21,767 bases of DNA from Fusobacteriaceae bacterium UBA2433 (GTDB lineage: Bacteria; Fusobacteriota; Fusobacteriia; Fusobacteriales; Fusobacteriaceae): positions 1-21,767 of the forward strand of contig DDQV01000173.1 of assembly GCA_002342785.1 (NCBI GenBank), given 5' to 3'. Below the pieces are notes generated by a model, which had not been told where the DNA came from, did no database searches, and saw nothing but the letters and a program-made list of their open reading frames with translations. Positions within the stretch are counted from its first letter, which is position 1. Each line of letters starts with the position of its first letter. A program made the position numbers and the translations under genes. Positions 7,952 through 15,738 of the stretch are shown here, piece by piece.

Positions 7952-8746
7952 CAAATCACCTCACTTTACAGCTTGTATGTGATTTTCTTTTAAATCTTAT
8001 TCGAAATAGGAAATTATAATTGTTATTTATTATTTAATGTTAAATATTGACTTGGGGCTATCCCTCCACCGTTTATTATCACGGTTTCATCGGTACTATA
8101 CCCCTACTCTCACAATAGTAAATGAATTTCGAGATCTTCGTTAAGTTCTCTTATATCAACCTATCCGTCTTACAAACGTTTAATTAATAGTCTATTGCTT
8201 TCCACGTTCCATATATCTTAGCTGTGCATATGACCTTAGGTGCTTTCTTTACTCCGTCTAACTCTATACCAACCTTGATGGTATCCCGATTTTCATAGTG
8301 GACAATTTTACTAATCGGTGTTTAGAATGCGGTTTTCCCGCCCCATAGCATTTTCTGTTATGTCCCCGTATCGGAGTTTTCATTCGAAAGTTCGTCAGAG
8401 TCCTCTTGTATCAAACTCATTCTCACCATAGTCATTTTATAGCCTCCCAGCCTATCACTACTCGCCCACCTCTGGGTCGCATTTCGCCGTCATCACACGG
8501 TACGGTAGTTCTTAGCTGACTTCACCTAGCTTAATACCTTTAACATTTGTAAGTAGTTAAACGCATTTAGGAGCCTTAGAGAGAATATTTCAGAAACATT
8601 TTGGTTTTCTTCATTCTATTCTTCAGATATATAGTTGTAATTACTTTCTCAATTGAGATGTAATCCTCGCTTTTCGATACATAATTCTTAAACTTATCTT
8701 ATTACCCAATAAGTAAATTATGCACTTATAGCGAAACGTGTCGCAC

Positions 8747-11700
8747 TCCCACCAGGATGTTGTCCTGTAGTTTTTTTAACTCCTTCACATTTTTTGGCTA
8801 TTCTTTCCATCTCAGCCCCTCTCATGGGCTGGTTATTTTCTTCAGAAAATTTTCTAACATATCCATAGGCATTTCTTTCTGCCAAGGTAGAAATGGTTCC
8901 TGCTTTAAATACATTTTTTTCTCCGAATAAAACTTCACAATATTTGTGGATAGTTCCTTGATATTCTCCAGAAAAATTGAGATCTATGTCAGGTACTTTA
9001 TCTCCGTTGAAACCCATAAATACTTCAAATGGTATAGAATGACCATCACGTGTTAATTCAGTTCCACATTCAGGGCATTTCTTAGGTGGAAGATCTACTC
9101 CACTTCCCTCTTTATCCATAAATTCTGAATATTGACATTTAGAACATATGTAATGGGGATAAAGAGCATTTACTTCTGTTATATCCATCATAAATGCTAC
9201 TAAAGATGATCCTACAGAACCTCTTGATCCTACAAGATATCCATTATCTAAAGATTCTTTTACTAATTTTTGAGCCGATAGATATAGTACTGCAAAGCCA
9301 TTTCCAATGATAGCTTTTAATTCTCTTTCTATTCTTTTTTCTATATGGGGTGGAAGTGGATTTCCATAAATTTTATAAGCTTTATTGTAAGTCATATCTT
9401 TTACTTCTTCTTCGGCGTTATCCATCTTAGGAGGATAAAATCCATCTGGAATAGGTTGAACTTTTTCAATCATCTCATTAATTTTATGGGTATTATGTAT
9501 GACTACATCATTTGCTAATTCTTCTCCTAGATATGAAAATTCTTCAAGCATTTCATTGGTAGTTCTAAAATATAACTGATTATCATATTGCCACGAATTA
9601 AATGCCATCCCACTACCATATCTAAGAACACTCCGAGTAAGATATTCTTCTGGATTAAGATACTGAACATCTCCTGTAGCCACAACGATCTTATTTTGTT
9701 TTTTAGCTAAATCTATAAAAAATTTATTCATTTCAATTATACTATCATATGATTCAACTTCTTTTTTTTCTACTAATTCTGTATATGTACCTCTTGGATG
9801 AATCTCAAAATAATCGTAGTATTTAGCTAACTCTTCAATCTCAGATTTAGCAGTACCACGAAGATATGCTTTTGTAAGTTCCCCTTCATTTCTAAAAGTA
9901 CCACTACCACTACTAGCTATAATTAATCCTTCTCGAAGTTCTGTAAGAAGAGACTTAGGTATTCTAGGTTTTTTTTGACCATAAAAATCAATGTGAGCCC
10001 TTGAAACTAATTCATACAAATTTCTTAAACCTTTTTGATTTTTAACTAAGATCATGGTATTAAATGTATCCATGAGTCTTATGTCTGTCTCGTAAACATT
10101 ATCGATCTCACTTAATTTATAAGCTCCCTTTGTTAAAACCATATTCATCATCTTTACAAATATATGTGCTGTGGCTTCAGCATCATCTACAGCTCTATGA
10201 TGATTATCAAGTTCTACTCCTAGATGTTTTGCCATGGCTTTTAGATTATATCTTTTTAATTCTTTTAGGATATTTTTACCCCACAAAAGTGTATCTATTA
10301 CAGCAGGATCATAATCTTGATCTAACTTAGCTTTTAATTTTGTTTGAATAAATCCAATATCAAATTTTGCATTATGAGCTACCATAGTAGCATCTTTTGA
10401 AAATTCTAAAAATTTTGGTAAAACTTCTTGGATTTGAGGAGCATCTACTACCATTTCATCGGTAATTCCAGTAAGTTTAACTATATTTTCAGGAATAGGT
10501 TTGTTGGGATTAACAAAGGTAGAAAATCTATCGATAATTTTTGTTCCCTTTAATCTAACCGCTCCTATCTCTGTTATTTCTTCATTATGAGGATCAAATC
10601 CAGTAGTTTCTATATCGAATACTATATAAGTTTCATCTTCTATTACATTATCTCTTGCATTTTTTACCATCTTAATAGCATCATCTACTACATAAGCTTC
10701 ACAACCCATTATTACTTTAAAATCTTGCATTTTTTTAGCTGCGTTAAAGGCAAATGGAAATGAATGAGTTACCCCAAAATCTGTAATGGCTATAGCTTTA
10801 TGACCCCAAGAATGAGCATGTTTGACAAGATCTTTTGAATCTATAAGTCCAGACATATCGCTCATCTTAGTATGAGCATGAAGTTCAATTCTTTTTATAT
10901 TTGCTTCATCCTTTCTTAGAATAGTTTTGGATTCGATGGAATTTACATTTGTAGCAGCCAAGATATCTTCATTGTTGGTATATTGATCATTTTCTTTTTT
11001 TCCTTTTACTTTGACCCACATTCCGGCATTGATATCTATTTTATTTTCTATTTTTGTAAATATTTTAATAGAGATAGAATCTTTATGATTAGTTATTCCA
11101 AATTTTACAATTCTCCATTTATTTTTTATTTCAATTTGTTCAACTTTAAAAACTTCTCCCTCTAATGTACAAAGTTCTCCAGGATAGATTTCATTAAATT
11201 CTAAAAAATCATTTGTTACACCCTTGATCATTCCCCTTCCAAATATAATTTTTTTTCCTTCACTACTTTCAATAACTTTAATTTTTTCCATATCTCTTGG
11301 TTCAGTTCTTTTGGGTTGTTCTATGAGTTCTTTTACAGGATTATTTAATTGGATCTCTTTATTAGATCTTTCAATCTGTTCTTTGGTGATCTTAATAATT
11401 TCATTATCCATATCTTTAATTTCTTTTGTAAAATCACCTATAAGAAGACGGATATCTAGATTATTTATCCCATATCTTCCTAATCGAGTATTTAATTTAA
11501 CATCTACTTCAGCTTTTATAAGATTATCTAAAGATACTTTATCTTTTAATTCTAGATCTATATGTTGATCGTGGATATAGATTCTATATAGATGTAAAAA
11601 AGATCTAGAGGGTGCACTGGTAGTTTTTAATTCTTTGATAATTCTCTCTACAACTAATTTAATATCCATTTTAGTTAAATTAATATTTTCAAATTCAATT

Positions 11701-11915
11701 CCTAAATCTAATTTTAGTTTATCTCCAAATTTTTTGTTGATTTCATTTTGAATGATATCTAGTTCATCTAGATTCTGTGGATTTTTCACCACACATAATA
11801 ACTCTATTTTTTTTAATTTTTCATAGATGGTTATTTCTTTTAATTCAATATTTTTTACTCCTACAGACTCAAAAAGATTTTTTTTAGGTCTTATTTTTAC
11901 TATATTTCTAGGCAT
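8747..11915 (-). CDS. polC: DNA polymerase III PolC, 5' exon (residues 1-1056)
   Basis: This is the N-terminal part of the replicative Gram-positive-type DNA polymerase III. In order: a divergent N-terminal domain (1-210); an OB-fold (about 220-330); a PHP domain opening at HAHTKMSDMSG (346-356) and interrupted by the DEDDh proofreading exonuclease, with FDIETTG (433-439), HNAKFD (514-519) and HRAVDDAE (573-580); the PHP remainder; the palm with GSRGSVGSS (896-904); a zinc module with Cys924, Cys927, Cys947 and Cys950; and catalytic PDIDLNFSGE (975-984). The exon ends in GQHPGG. Spliced to 4815-5998 it gives 1450 residues, close to Bacillus PolC at about 1437, with no frame error (3169 + 1184 nt). 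Without splicing, nine intron-encoded codons follow and then a stop. GGGAGG lies 5-6 nt before the ATG, and a TATAAT-like -10 lies at 11961-11966. Confidence 0.96.
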
Positions 11916-11966
11916 ATTACCTCCCTATTTTTGCATTAAACAATTTAATTTATTCCTTGTATTATA

Positions 11967-12211
11967 ATATAATTTTTTTCAATCATCTAATTATTATATC
12001 ATAGTCTATAAATAAATTTTATGATTTTTTACAAAAAAGAATAGGGGAAAATTATATTTAATTTTAAAAAATAAAAAAATAAAAATTTAATGTATATATA
12101 TTAATGTTCTATTTTAGGGTTAGACAATGAAATGAAATAAGGTTGAAGTTATATTTTGATACATTATTTTTTATGAAATGACAGTATTCGAACTAATTTT
12201 AATTAAAACAC
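11967..12211. other. AT-rich intergenic DNA with no recognised gene
   Basis: This is spacer between the divergent polC and small-peptide transcription units. Short frames here lack ribosome sites and I see no stable hairpin. It probably holds upstream polC promoter elements that I cannot define. Confidence 0.5.
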
Positions 12212-12240
12212 TTGACTAATTTTAACTTATATGATATTAT
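12212..12240 (+). promoter_or_regulatory. Promoter of a short transcript encoding a 26-residue peptide
   Basis: TTGACT (12212-12217) and TATTAT (12235-12240) have an exact 17-bp spacer. The predicted transcript starts near 12247 and would run about 240 nt to the terminator at 12456-12488. The leader of about 105 nt can fold with TAGAT/ATCTA around GATGAG, enclosed by CCG/CGG pairing (about 12299-12334). I do not recognise a known riboswitch in it. Confidence 0.8.
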
Positions 12241-12352
12241 TAATTATCATTCATATTTTCGAATAGTCCAAGAAATTAGAAATGAAATAAAAATAATGCC
12301 GAAAAACTGTAGATGATGAGATCTATGACTGCGGTAACAAAAGGGAGAAAAA

Positions 12353-12433
12353 ATGACAAAAATAATTTATATGTTGAAAGTTTCAACGGTATTTTCAGTA
12401 ATGATAAGTGTATCTTTAATTTTAGCTAGATAA
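12353..12433 (+). CDS. Small hydrophobic peptide, 26 residues, function unknown
   Basis: A short ORF with AGGGAG 5-6 nt before its ATG encodes one membrane-spanning-like stretch of about 18 residues (VSTVFSVMISVSLILA) after a Lys-containing start (MTKIIYMLK), ending in Arg. It sits between a strong promoter and a strong terminator as a stand-alone transcription unit with a structured leader. Possible roles are a membrane microprotein, a type I toxin-like peptide or a regulator of a membrane complex. Alternatively the transcript is a small RNA and the ORF is incidental. Nothing in the sequence decides this. No antisense promoter is evident that would point clearly to a type I toxin-antitoxin pair. 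Confidence 0.5.
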   Translation: MTKIIYMLKVSTVFSVMISVSLILAR

Positions 12434-12455
12434 ACTATACTAAAATAACATAAAC

Positions 12456-12488
12456 AAAAAAGCCAACTATTAATTTAGTTGGCTTTTT
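12456..12488 (+). terminator. Intrinsic terminator after the 26-residue ORF
   Basis: AGCCAACTA (12461-12469) pairs with TAGTTGGCT (12476-12484) around a 6-nt loop, preceded by A6 and followed by a T-run. Confidence 0.9.
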
Positions 12489-12600
12489 CTGTTTATGAAA
12501 ATTATTTTTTTTTTTAATAAAATAAACTTTACTGTTTTTATAAACTTTACTTTTGAATAACTGTTATGATATAATTATGAATAGAGAAGGAGGTGAATTT

Positions 12601-12792
12601 TTGAAATATTACATCGATTTTTATATCAATAATAAAACCCATGAAATTCATCAATTTGGATGTGACTATATACCCACTGAAAATATAATTTATTTAGGAA
12701 TCTATAGTAACTTAGATACTGCATTAGTTAGTGCTAGATCTAAAGGATTTACAAGTGCTTTTACATGTAATTATTGCAACATAATATTTTAA
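12601..12792 (+). CDS. Small Cys/His protein, probable metal-binding microprotein
   Basis: This is a 63-residue protein starting at TTG, chosen because a near-perfect AAGGAGGTGA lies 7 nt upstream. An in-frame ATG 48 nt further upstream has no ribosome site. The sequence opens MKYYIDFYINNKTHEIH and contains His17-x3-Cys21-x-Tyr-x-Pro, then YLGIYSNLDTALVSARSKGF, then Cys56-x2-Cys59 near the end. Small bacterial proteins with an HxxxCxYxP start, an LGxF/Y...A..AR helix and a terminal CxxC form a recurrent uncharacterised group that looks built around one zinc ion. I know the pattern but not a function. The gene is monocistronic and has a terminator immediately after it. A direct regulatory or redox role is speculation. 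Confidence 0.7.
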   Translation: MKYYIDFYINNKTHEIHQFGCDYIPTENIIYLGIYSNLDTALVSARSKGFTSAFTCNYCNIIF

Positions 12793-12795
12793 AGG

Positions 12796-12826
12796 AAAAG
12801 GAGCGACTCTATGGCTCCTTTTTTAT
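12796..12826 (+). terminator. Intrinsic terminator after the Cys/His protein gene
   Basis: AAAAGGAGC (12796-12804) pairs with GCTCCTTTT (12814-12822) around a 9-nt loop and runs into T. It is four bases after the stop codon and may also stop leftward transcription of the HD-GYP gene. Confidence 0.88.
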
Positions 12827-12841
12827 TTGTATAAATTTAAT

Positions 12842-13693
12842 TTAAGCGTATCTATACTCTATCTTATTATATTTAAAAAAATCATCGATTAAATATAATT
12901 TATTTTCTATAAAAATATCTACGATTTTAGGAGAAAATTGAGTTCCCTTATTTTTAATAAGATCTTTAATGGCTTCCTCTTCACTTAATTTATTTTGGTA
13001 TGGTCTCTCAGATGTCATTGCATGCCAACAATCTGCTACAGATATGATTTGAGATAATAATGGTATCTCTTCTCCAATTAATTTATTTGGATAACCTCTT
13101 CCATCCCAACGCTCATGATGAGATAAAACATATTTTGAGATATCTTGTAAAGTTTCATTTTTTGAGAGGATCTCATAACCTATTTGTGGATGTTTTTTTA
13201 TAATTTCAAATTCTGAGTCTGTTAGTTTTTCAGTTTTATTTAATATACTAATAGGAATTATGATTTTTCCAATATCATGCATCAAAGCAGCCCAATATAA
13301 ATTTTCAAGTTGTGTTTTATCTAATCCTAATGTTTCACCTATTTTCACAGCAAACATTGCTACAAGTTCAGAGTGTCCCTTTGTGTATTCATCATGGAAT
13401 TCCAATGCTGTAATAAAAGATTGTACAATATCGTTATGTAATATTTTTTTATAATCACTATATTTTTTAATTTTGTAGAAATCTATATTTGTATTTAATT
13501 TTTTTAATTTTTTTAGATTGAAACCTATGGAATCTATATATTCCACTTTACCATTATTGATGATATAAGCATTACCTAAATCACTTTCACTTGAGATAGT
13601 CGATGCGATGTTAAATATTTCTTTTTTTAAATATTTATCATCGTATTCTATTAAACTTAACATCTTGATAGATAGATCAAATAAATTCTTCAT
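12842..13693 (-). CDS. HD-GYP domain protein (c-di-GMP phosphodiesterase type)
   Basis: This is a 283-residue cytosolic protein. The C-terminal HD-GYP domain (about 90-265) is complete. It has GHS with His107, MHDIGK with His139-Asp140, KKHPQIG with His168, SHHERWDGRGYP with His192-His193 and the diagnostic GYP (200-202), and ADCWHAMTSERPY with Asp221. Family members hydrolyse cyclic di-GMP or related dinucleotides with a di- or tri-iron centre. Residues 1-90, with NAYIINNGKVEYIDSIG, look like a shortened GAF-type sensor, so the output may be ligand-controlled. The only in-frame start is ATG 13693, but it has no Shine-Dalgarno directly upstream. The strong AAGGAGG lies about 40 nt away across a hairpin. 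The gene is divergent from the peptide-sensing regulator locus. Confidence 0.9.
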   Translation of the reverse strand: MKNLFDLSIKMLSLIEYDDKYLKKEIFNIASTISSESDLGNAYIINNGKVEYIDSIGFNLKKLKKLNTNIDFYKIKKYSDYKKILHNDIVQSFITALEFHDEYTKGHSELVAMFAVKIGETLGLDKTQLENLYWAALMHDIGKIIIPISILNKTEKLTDSEFEIIKKHPQIGYEILSKNETLQDISKYVLSHHERWDGRGYPNKLIGEEIPLLSQIISVADCWHAMTSERPYQNKLSEEEAIKDLIKNKGTQFSPKIVDIFIENKLYLIDDFFKYNKIEYRYA

Positions 13694-13705
13694 ATAGTTT
13701 CTGCA

Positions 13706-13730
13706 TGATAAGTGTATAGGATTCTTATCA
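13706..13730 (-). promoter_or_regulatory. Leader hairpin between the ribosome site and the HD-GYP start codon
   Basis: TGATAAG (13706-13712) and CTTATCA (13724-13730) form a 7-bp dyad with an 11-nt loop. It lies between AAGGAGG (13734-13740 on the minus strand) and the ATG at 13693. Folding it would bring the distant ribosome site closer to the start. It could alternatively be a protein operator. In another frame a 13-codon leader ORF (GTG ATA AGA, ending TGA) overlaps the ATG. Confidence 0.5.
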
Positions 13731-13739
13731 CACCCCTCC

Positions 13740-13766
13740 TTATTTATTTATTTATTTATTTATTTT
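13740..13766. repeat. Tetranucleotide microsatellite (TTAT)6 in the HD-GYP leader
   Basis: Six perfect TTAT units and a partial one directly abut the AAGGAGG of the HD-GYP gene. Seen from that gene it reads AAATAAATAAATAAGGAGG. Tract-length change by slippage would alter spacing between promoter and ribosome site, not the reading frame. Confidence 0.85.
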
Positions 13767-13820
13767 AAACATCCTATAAATATTTATATATTTTAATTTT
13801 GGAAATATTAATATTAATTT

Positions 13821-13943
13821 TTCAGTTTTCAGTTTTATTTTAAGAGTTCCTATAGTATAATATCCTAATAACAACTAATTACTCAAATTCTTTAAAAAAT
13901 TGGATAAAAACTGAATTTTTAAAGGGTTTTTATTCAGTTTTTT
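13821..13943 (+). promoter_or_regulatory. Repeated TTCAGTTTT motifs and attenuator-like hairpin before the first regulator
   Basis: TTCAGTTTT occurs at 13821-13829, 13828-13836 and 13933-13941, and inverted at 13907-13915. The last two form a hairpin (AACTGAAT/ATTCAGTT) with a loop of about 16 nt, followed by six T, like an intrinsic terminator 70 bp before the regulator start. A TATAAT-like hexamer at 13856-13861 lies between the motif pairs, and another at 13985-13990 lies just before the gene. This fits autoregulation or attenuation. It is inference from layout. Confidence 0.5.
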
Positions 13944-14013
13944 ACATAAATTGAATTTTAGTAGAAATAAATGAATATTAACTATATAATACAACTATAT
14001 TTTAGGAGGATAA

Positions 14014-15222
14014 ATGGAAAGTAAAATATTTGAAATGGCTAAAATATATAAAATAACTTTTAAAGAACTAGGCTGTAAGGGACTTAGTTCGACTTATCTT
14101 ACTAAAATAAAAAAAGGACATAGTTCTTTTAAAGAGAAACATATCCCTTTATTGGTAGATTCTTTTAATAGAATTTTTCTAGAAAGAAATATAGATCGAG
14201 TTCTCACTGTAGAGGAACTATATATAACTCCACAACAAGAATTAGATCAGCTAGTTAATGAAAGTATTATAGATAAAAGTATCTATTCCAAGGAAAAACA
14301 AGAAAAGATTGAGTTATTTAGAAGAAAGAAAGAGGTTCATAATCCTAAATATCAATATATTATAGCTAAACATAATCAAAAAATAGGTGAAATAGAGAAG
14401 TCTCTGAGAATTTATTACGATCTTTTAAACAATTTTAATTGTCCTGAATTTTTTTATTCTATTCTGATTGAGATTATTAGATTAGAAAAATTAGAAATTA
14501 CTTATGAGATATATCAAAAATATCAAAAACAGATCGAACGAGCACCATATAAGACAAAACCACTTTTAATCTATAATACTGGGGTTAGCCTTTTAATGAC
14601 TAAAAAATATAGTAAGGCTATATATTTTTTTAAAGTCATTGTTGAGATGAAAGAGATAACAACAAATTATTATTATTCTTATAACAACTTGGGAATTTGC
14701 TATCAAAATCTAGGGGAATATGAAGAAGCCATCGAACACTTTAAAAAAAGTGTAAGTGATCCACTGGATTATTATAATTTGGAGATTTGTTATACCAATA
14801 TCATCTCTTGTGCTAAGGAGATGGAAAATGAGATATTAGCAAAGGTTACTGTTAATAAACTCGAAAGTATCCTCAAAAAATTAAAAAATAAAGTTTTATA
14901 TCAAACTTATTGGAATTTGGGGTTGTCCTATCTATATCTAAAGGAAGAAAAAAAAGCTATTGTTGCATTTGAAAGGGAGATCTCATTTCCTTTAGATCTC
15001 AACCATCGTTTTTTTAATCCAACTAAATATTTAGATTCTATAAAACATCTGGTCGTACTCTATGGTCATCAACCATTAAAGCAGCAGGAATTGATAAAAA
15101 TAATCTGTAAGATACCAAAAAAAATGATGAGTTATGAATTTTCTATGTATATATTAAAATTTTATCTAGATAATTCTTTAGAATATGAAGCTAGTCTTCT
15201 TATTCAAAAAATAAAATTATAA
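14014..15222 (+). CDS. HTH-TPR regulator, RRNPP-type peptide sensor candidate (copy 1)
   Basis: This is a 402-residue cytosolic protein with no membrane segment. Residues about 1-60 form a compact helical DNA-binding-like segment, where ITFKELGCKGLSSTYLTKIKKG resembles a helix-turn-helix recognition unit. From about 115 onward comes an array of tetratricopeptide-like helix pairs: about 116-140, 184-212, 222-250 (SYNNLGICYQNLGEYEEAIEHF, an almost ideal TPR) and 298-325. This HTH-plus-TPR layout is that of RRNPP receptors (Rap, NprR, PlcR, PrgX), which bind an imported oligopeptide. The gene is followed 21 bp later by a 44-residue ORF with a signal peptide, the classic receptor-pheromone arrangement. 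The start is fixed by TAGGAGG 4-5 nt before the ATG. Family function is established knowledge; membership is inferred from architecture and context. Confidence 0.75.
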   Translation: MESKIFEMAKIYKITFKELGCKGLSSTYLTKIKKGHSSFKEKHIPLLVDSFNRIFLERNIDRVLTVEELYITPQQELDQLVNESIIDKSIYSKEKQEKIELFRRKKEVHNPKYQYIIAKHNQKIGEIEKSLRIYYDLLNNFNCPEFFYSILIEIIRLEKLEITYEIYQKYQKQIERAPYKTKPLLIYNTGVSLLMTKKYSKAIYFFKVIVEMKEITTNYYYSYNNLGICYQNLGEYEEAIEHFKKSVSDPLDYYNLEICYTNIISCAKEMENEILAKVTVNKLESILKKLKNKVLYQTYWNLGLSYLYLKEEKKAIVAFEREISFPLDLNHRFFNPTKYLDSIKHLVVLYGHQPLKQQELIKIICKIPKKMMSYEFSMYILKFYLDNSLEYEASLLIQKIKL

Positions 15223-15243
15223 ATTAAAAGGGGAGGAATTAAA

Positions 15244-15378
15244 ATGAAAAAAAAATGGTTAGTATTAATAGGAGTATTGTTACTTTTCAGTCTTACTTTT
15301 TCTAATAAAGATGCTGGAATGCAAAGAGTAGATCCTGGAACAAGAACTGATAGATCTATCAATTCTGAAAAATTCTAA
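15244..15378 (+). CDS. Secreted small peptide, candidate signalling-peptide precursor
   Basis: This 44-residue ORF lies directly downstream of the first HTH-TPR regulator with a strong GGGGAGG ribosome site 7 nt before its ATG. It has a textbook signal peptide: MKKKW (positive), then a hydrophobic core LVLIGVLLLFSLTF (6-19), with probable cleavage near Ser20-Asn21. It has no lipobox cysteine. The remaining 24 residues are polar, ending in TDRSINSEKF. In RRNPP systems the pheromone is a short piece, usually near the C-terminus, of such an exported precursor, re-imported through an oligopeptide permease. No other secreted role is apparent. An intrinsic terminator 8 bp after the stop ends the two-gene unit. 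Existence as a gene is likely; the pheromone role and mature form are inference. Confidence 0.72.
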   Translation: MKKKWLVLIGVLLLFSLTFSNKDAGMQRVDPGTRTDRSINSEKF

Positions 15379-15385
15379 AAAAAAA

Positions 15386-15423
15386 AGCCCTTAGACTGTA
15401 TCTAGTTTAAGGGTTCTTTTTTT
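15386..15423 (+). terminator. Terminator of the regulator-peptide operon
   Basis: CCCTTAGACT pairs with AGTTTAAGGG (one G-U) around GTATCT, with an A-run before and T7 after. It closes the unit 14014-15378. Confidence 0.88.
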
Positions 15424-15467
15424 AATAAGATTTTAAAAGATTATATATAATAAAGTGGAGGACGATC

Positions 15468-15623
15468 ATGAGAACAATATTAAAACAAAAAATTATCTCT
15501 GTTTCTAATGAGAATAATGAGCCTGATCTATTGATGGAAGTTGCCCAGTGGTGGATAAAAACTCATAGGTTAAATCATTTTGAAAAAGCAACAAAAATTA
15601 AAGAAATAGTTGAAAACTCTTAA
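15468..15623 (+). CDS. Conserved 51-residue small protein of unknown function (intact copy)
   Basis: The ORF starts at ATG after GTGGAGG with 6-7 nt spacing, with TATAAT at 15446-15451 just upstream, so its leader would be very short. The protein begins MRTILKQKIISV and contains PDLLMEVAQWWIKTH and HFEKATKIKEIVEN, which predicts helices with a Trp-Trp pair. It has no signal peptide. A second, broken copy lies at 21189-21403 with closely related residues on both sides of an insertion, so the frame has been under protein-coding selection. I do not recognise the family. It lies between the two HTH-TPR regulators, which may be meaningful or may reflect how the locus was duplicated. Confidence 0.72.
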   Translation: MRTILKQKIISVSNENNEPDLLMEVAQWWIKTHRLNHFEKATKIKEIVENS

Positions 15624-15687
15624 AAAAATTGAAAATTAGAATTTTTGACCTTTTTTTTTTCCAAAATAGTAGTGTTTTTATTATTTT

Positions 15688-15716
15688 TTTACAAATCTAA
15701 AATTTCATTATATACT
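15688..15716 (+). promoter_or_regulatory. Promoter of the second HTH-TPR regulator
   Basis: TTTACA (15688-15693) and TATACT (15711-15716) are 17 bp apart. The transcript would start only about 15 nt before the ATG, with the ribosome site almost at its 5' end. The upstream TTCAGTTTT motifs of copy 1 are absent here. Confidence 0.6.
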
Positions 15717-15738
15717 TTCATTAAAATTAGGAGGGGTT

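Larger units (their letters stand above)
5999..8746 (-). mobile_element. Complete group II intron inserted in polC
   Basis: This is a self-splicing retroelement of 2748 nt. The 5' end reads GTGCGAC, the group II consensus, immediately after the polC codon GGG and the single base A at 8747. The 3' end reads CTATCGCTAT at 5999, the usual AY terminus. Domain V (6048-6081) and domain VI with a bulged A eight nt from the 3' end (position 6006) are visible. About 790 nt of structured RNA (domains I to start of IV, noticeably GC-richer than the surroundings) precede the encoded protein, which ends 19 nt before domain V and so lies in domain IV. It lies in the same orientation as polC, which is required for splicing. 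All parts look intact, so it is probably functional for splicing and perhaps mobile. I could not confirm EBS/IBS pairings by eye. Confidence 0.95.

Noticed and set aside
11224..11568. 114-codon plus-strand frame opposite polC
   Set aside because: It is a shadow of the polC coding strand, a hydrophobic low-complexity product with no ribosome site. Similar shadows at 4960-5253, 10130-10330 and 10983-11165 were dropped too.
12299..12334. Known riboswitch in the leader of the 26-residue ORF
   Set aside because: The pairing is suggestive, but it does not match the conserved core of any riboswitch class I can recall (TPP, SAM, c-di-GMP, fluoride, guanidine), so no class is assigned.
13740..13766. 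TTAT tract as a coding phase-variation switch
   Set aside because: The tract lies outside any reading frame of the HD-GYP gene, so it could only affect expression level, not frame.
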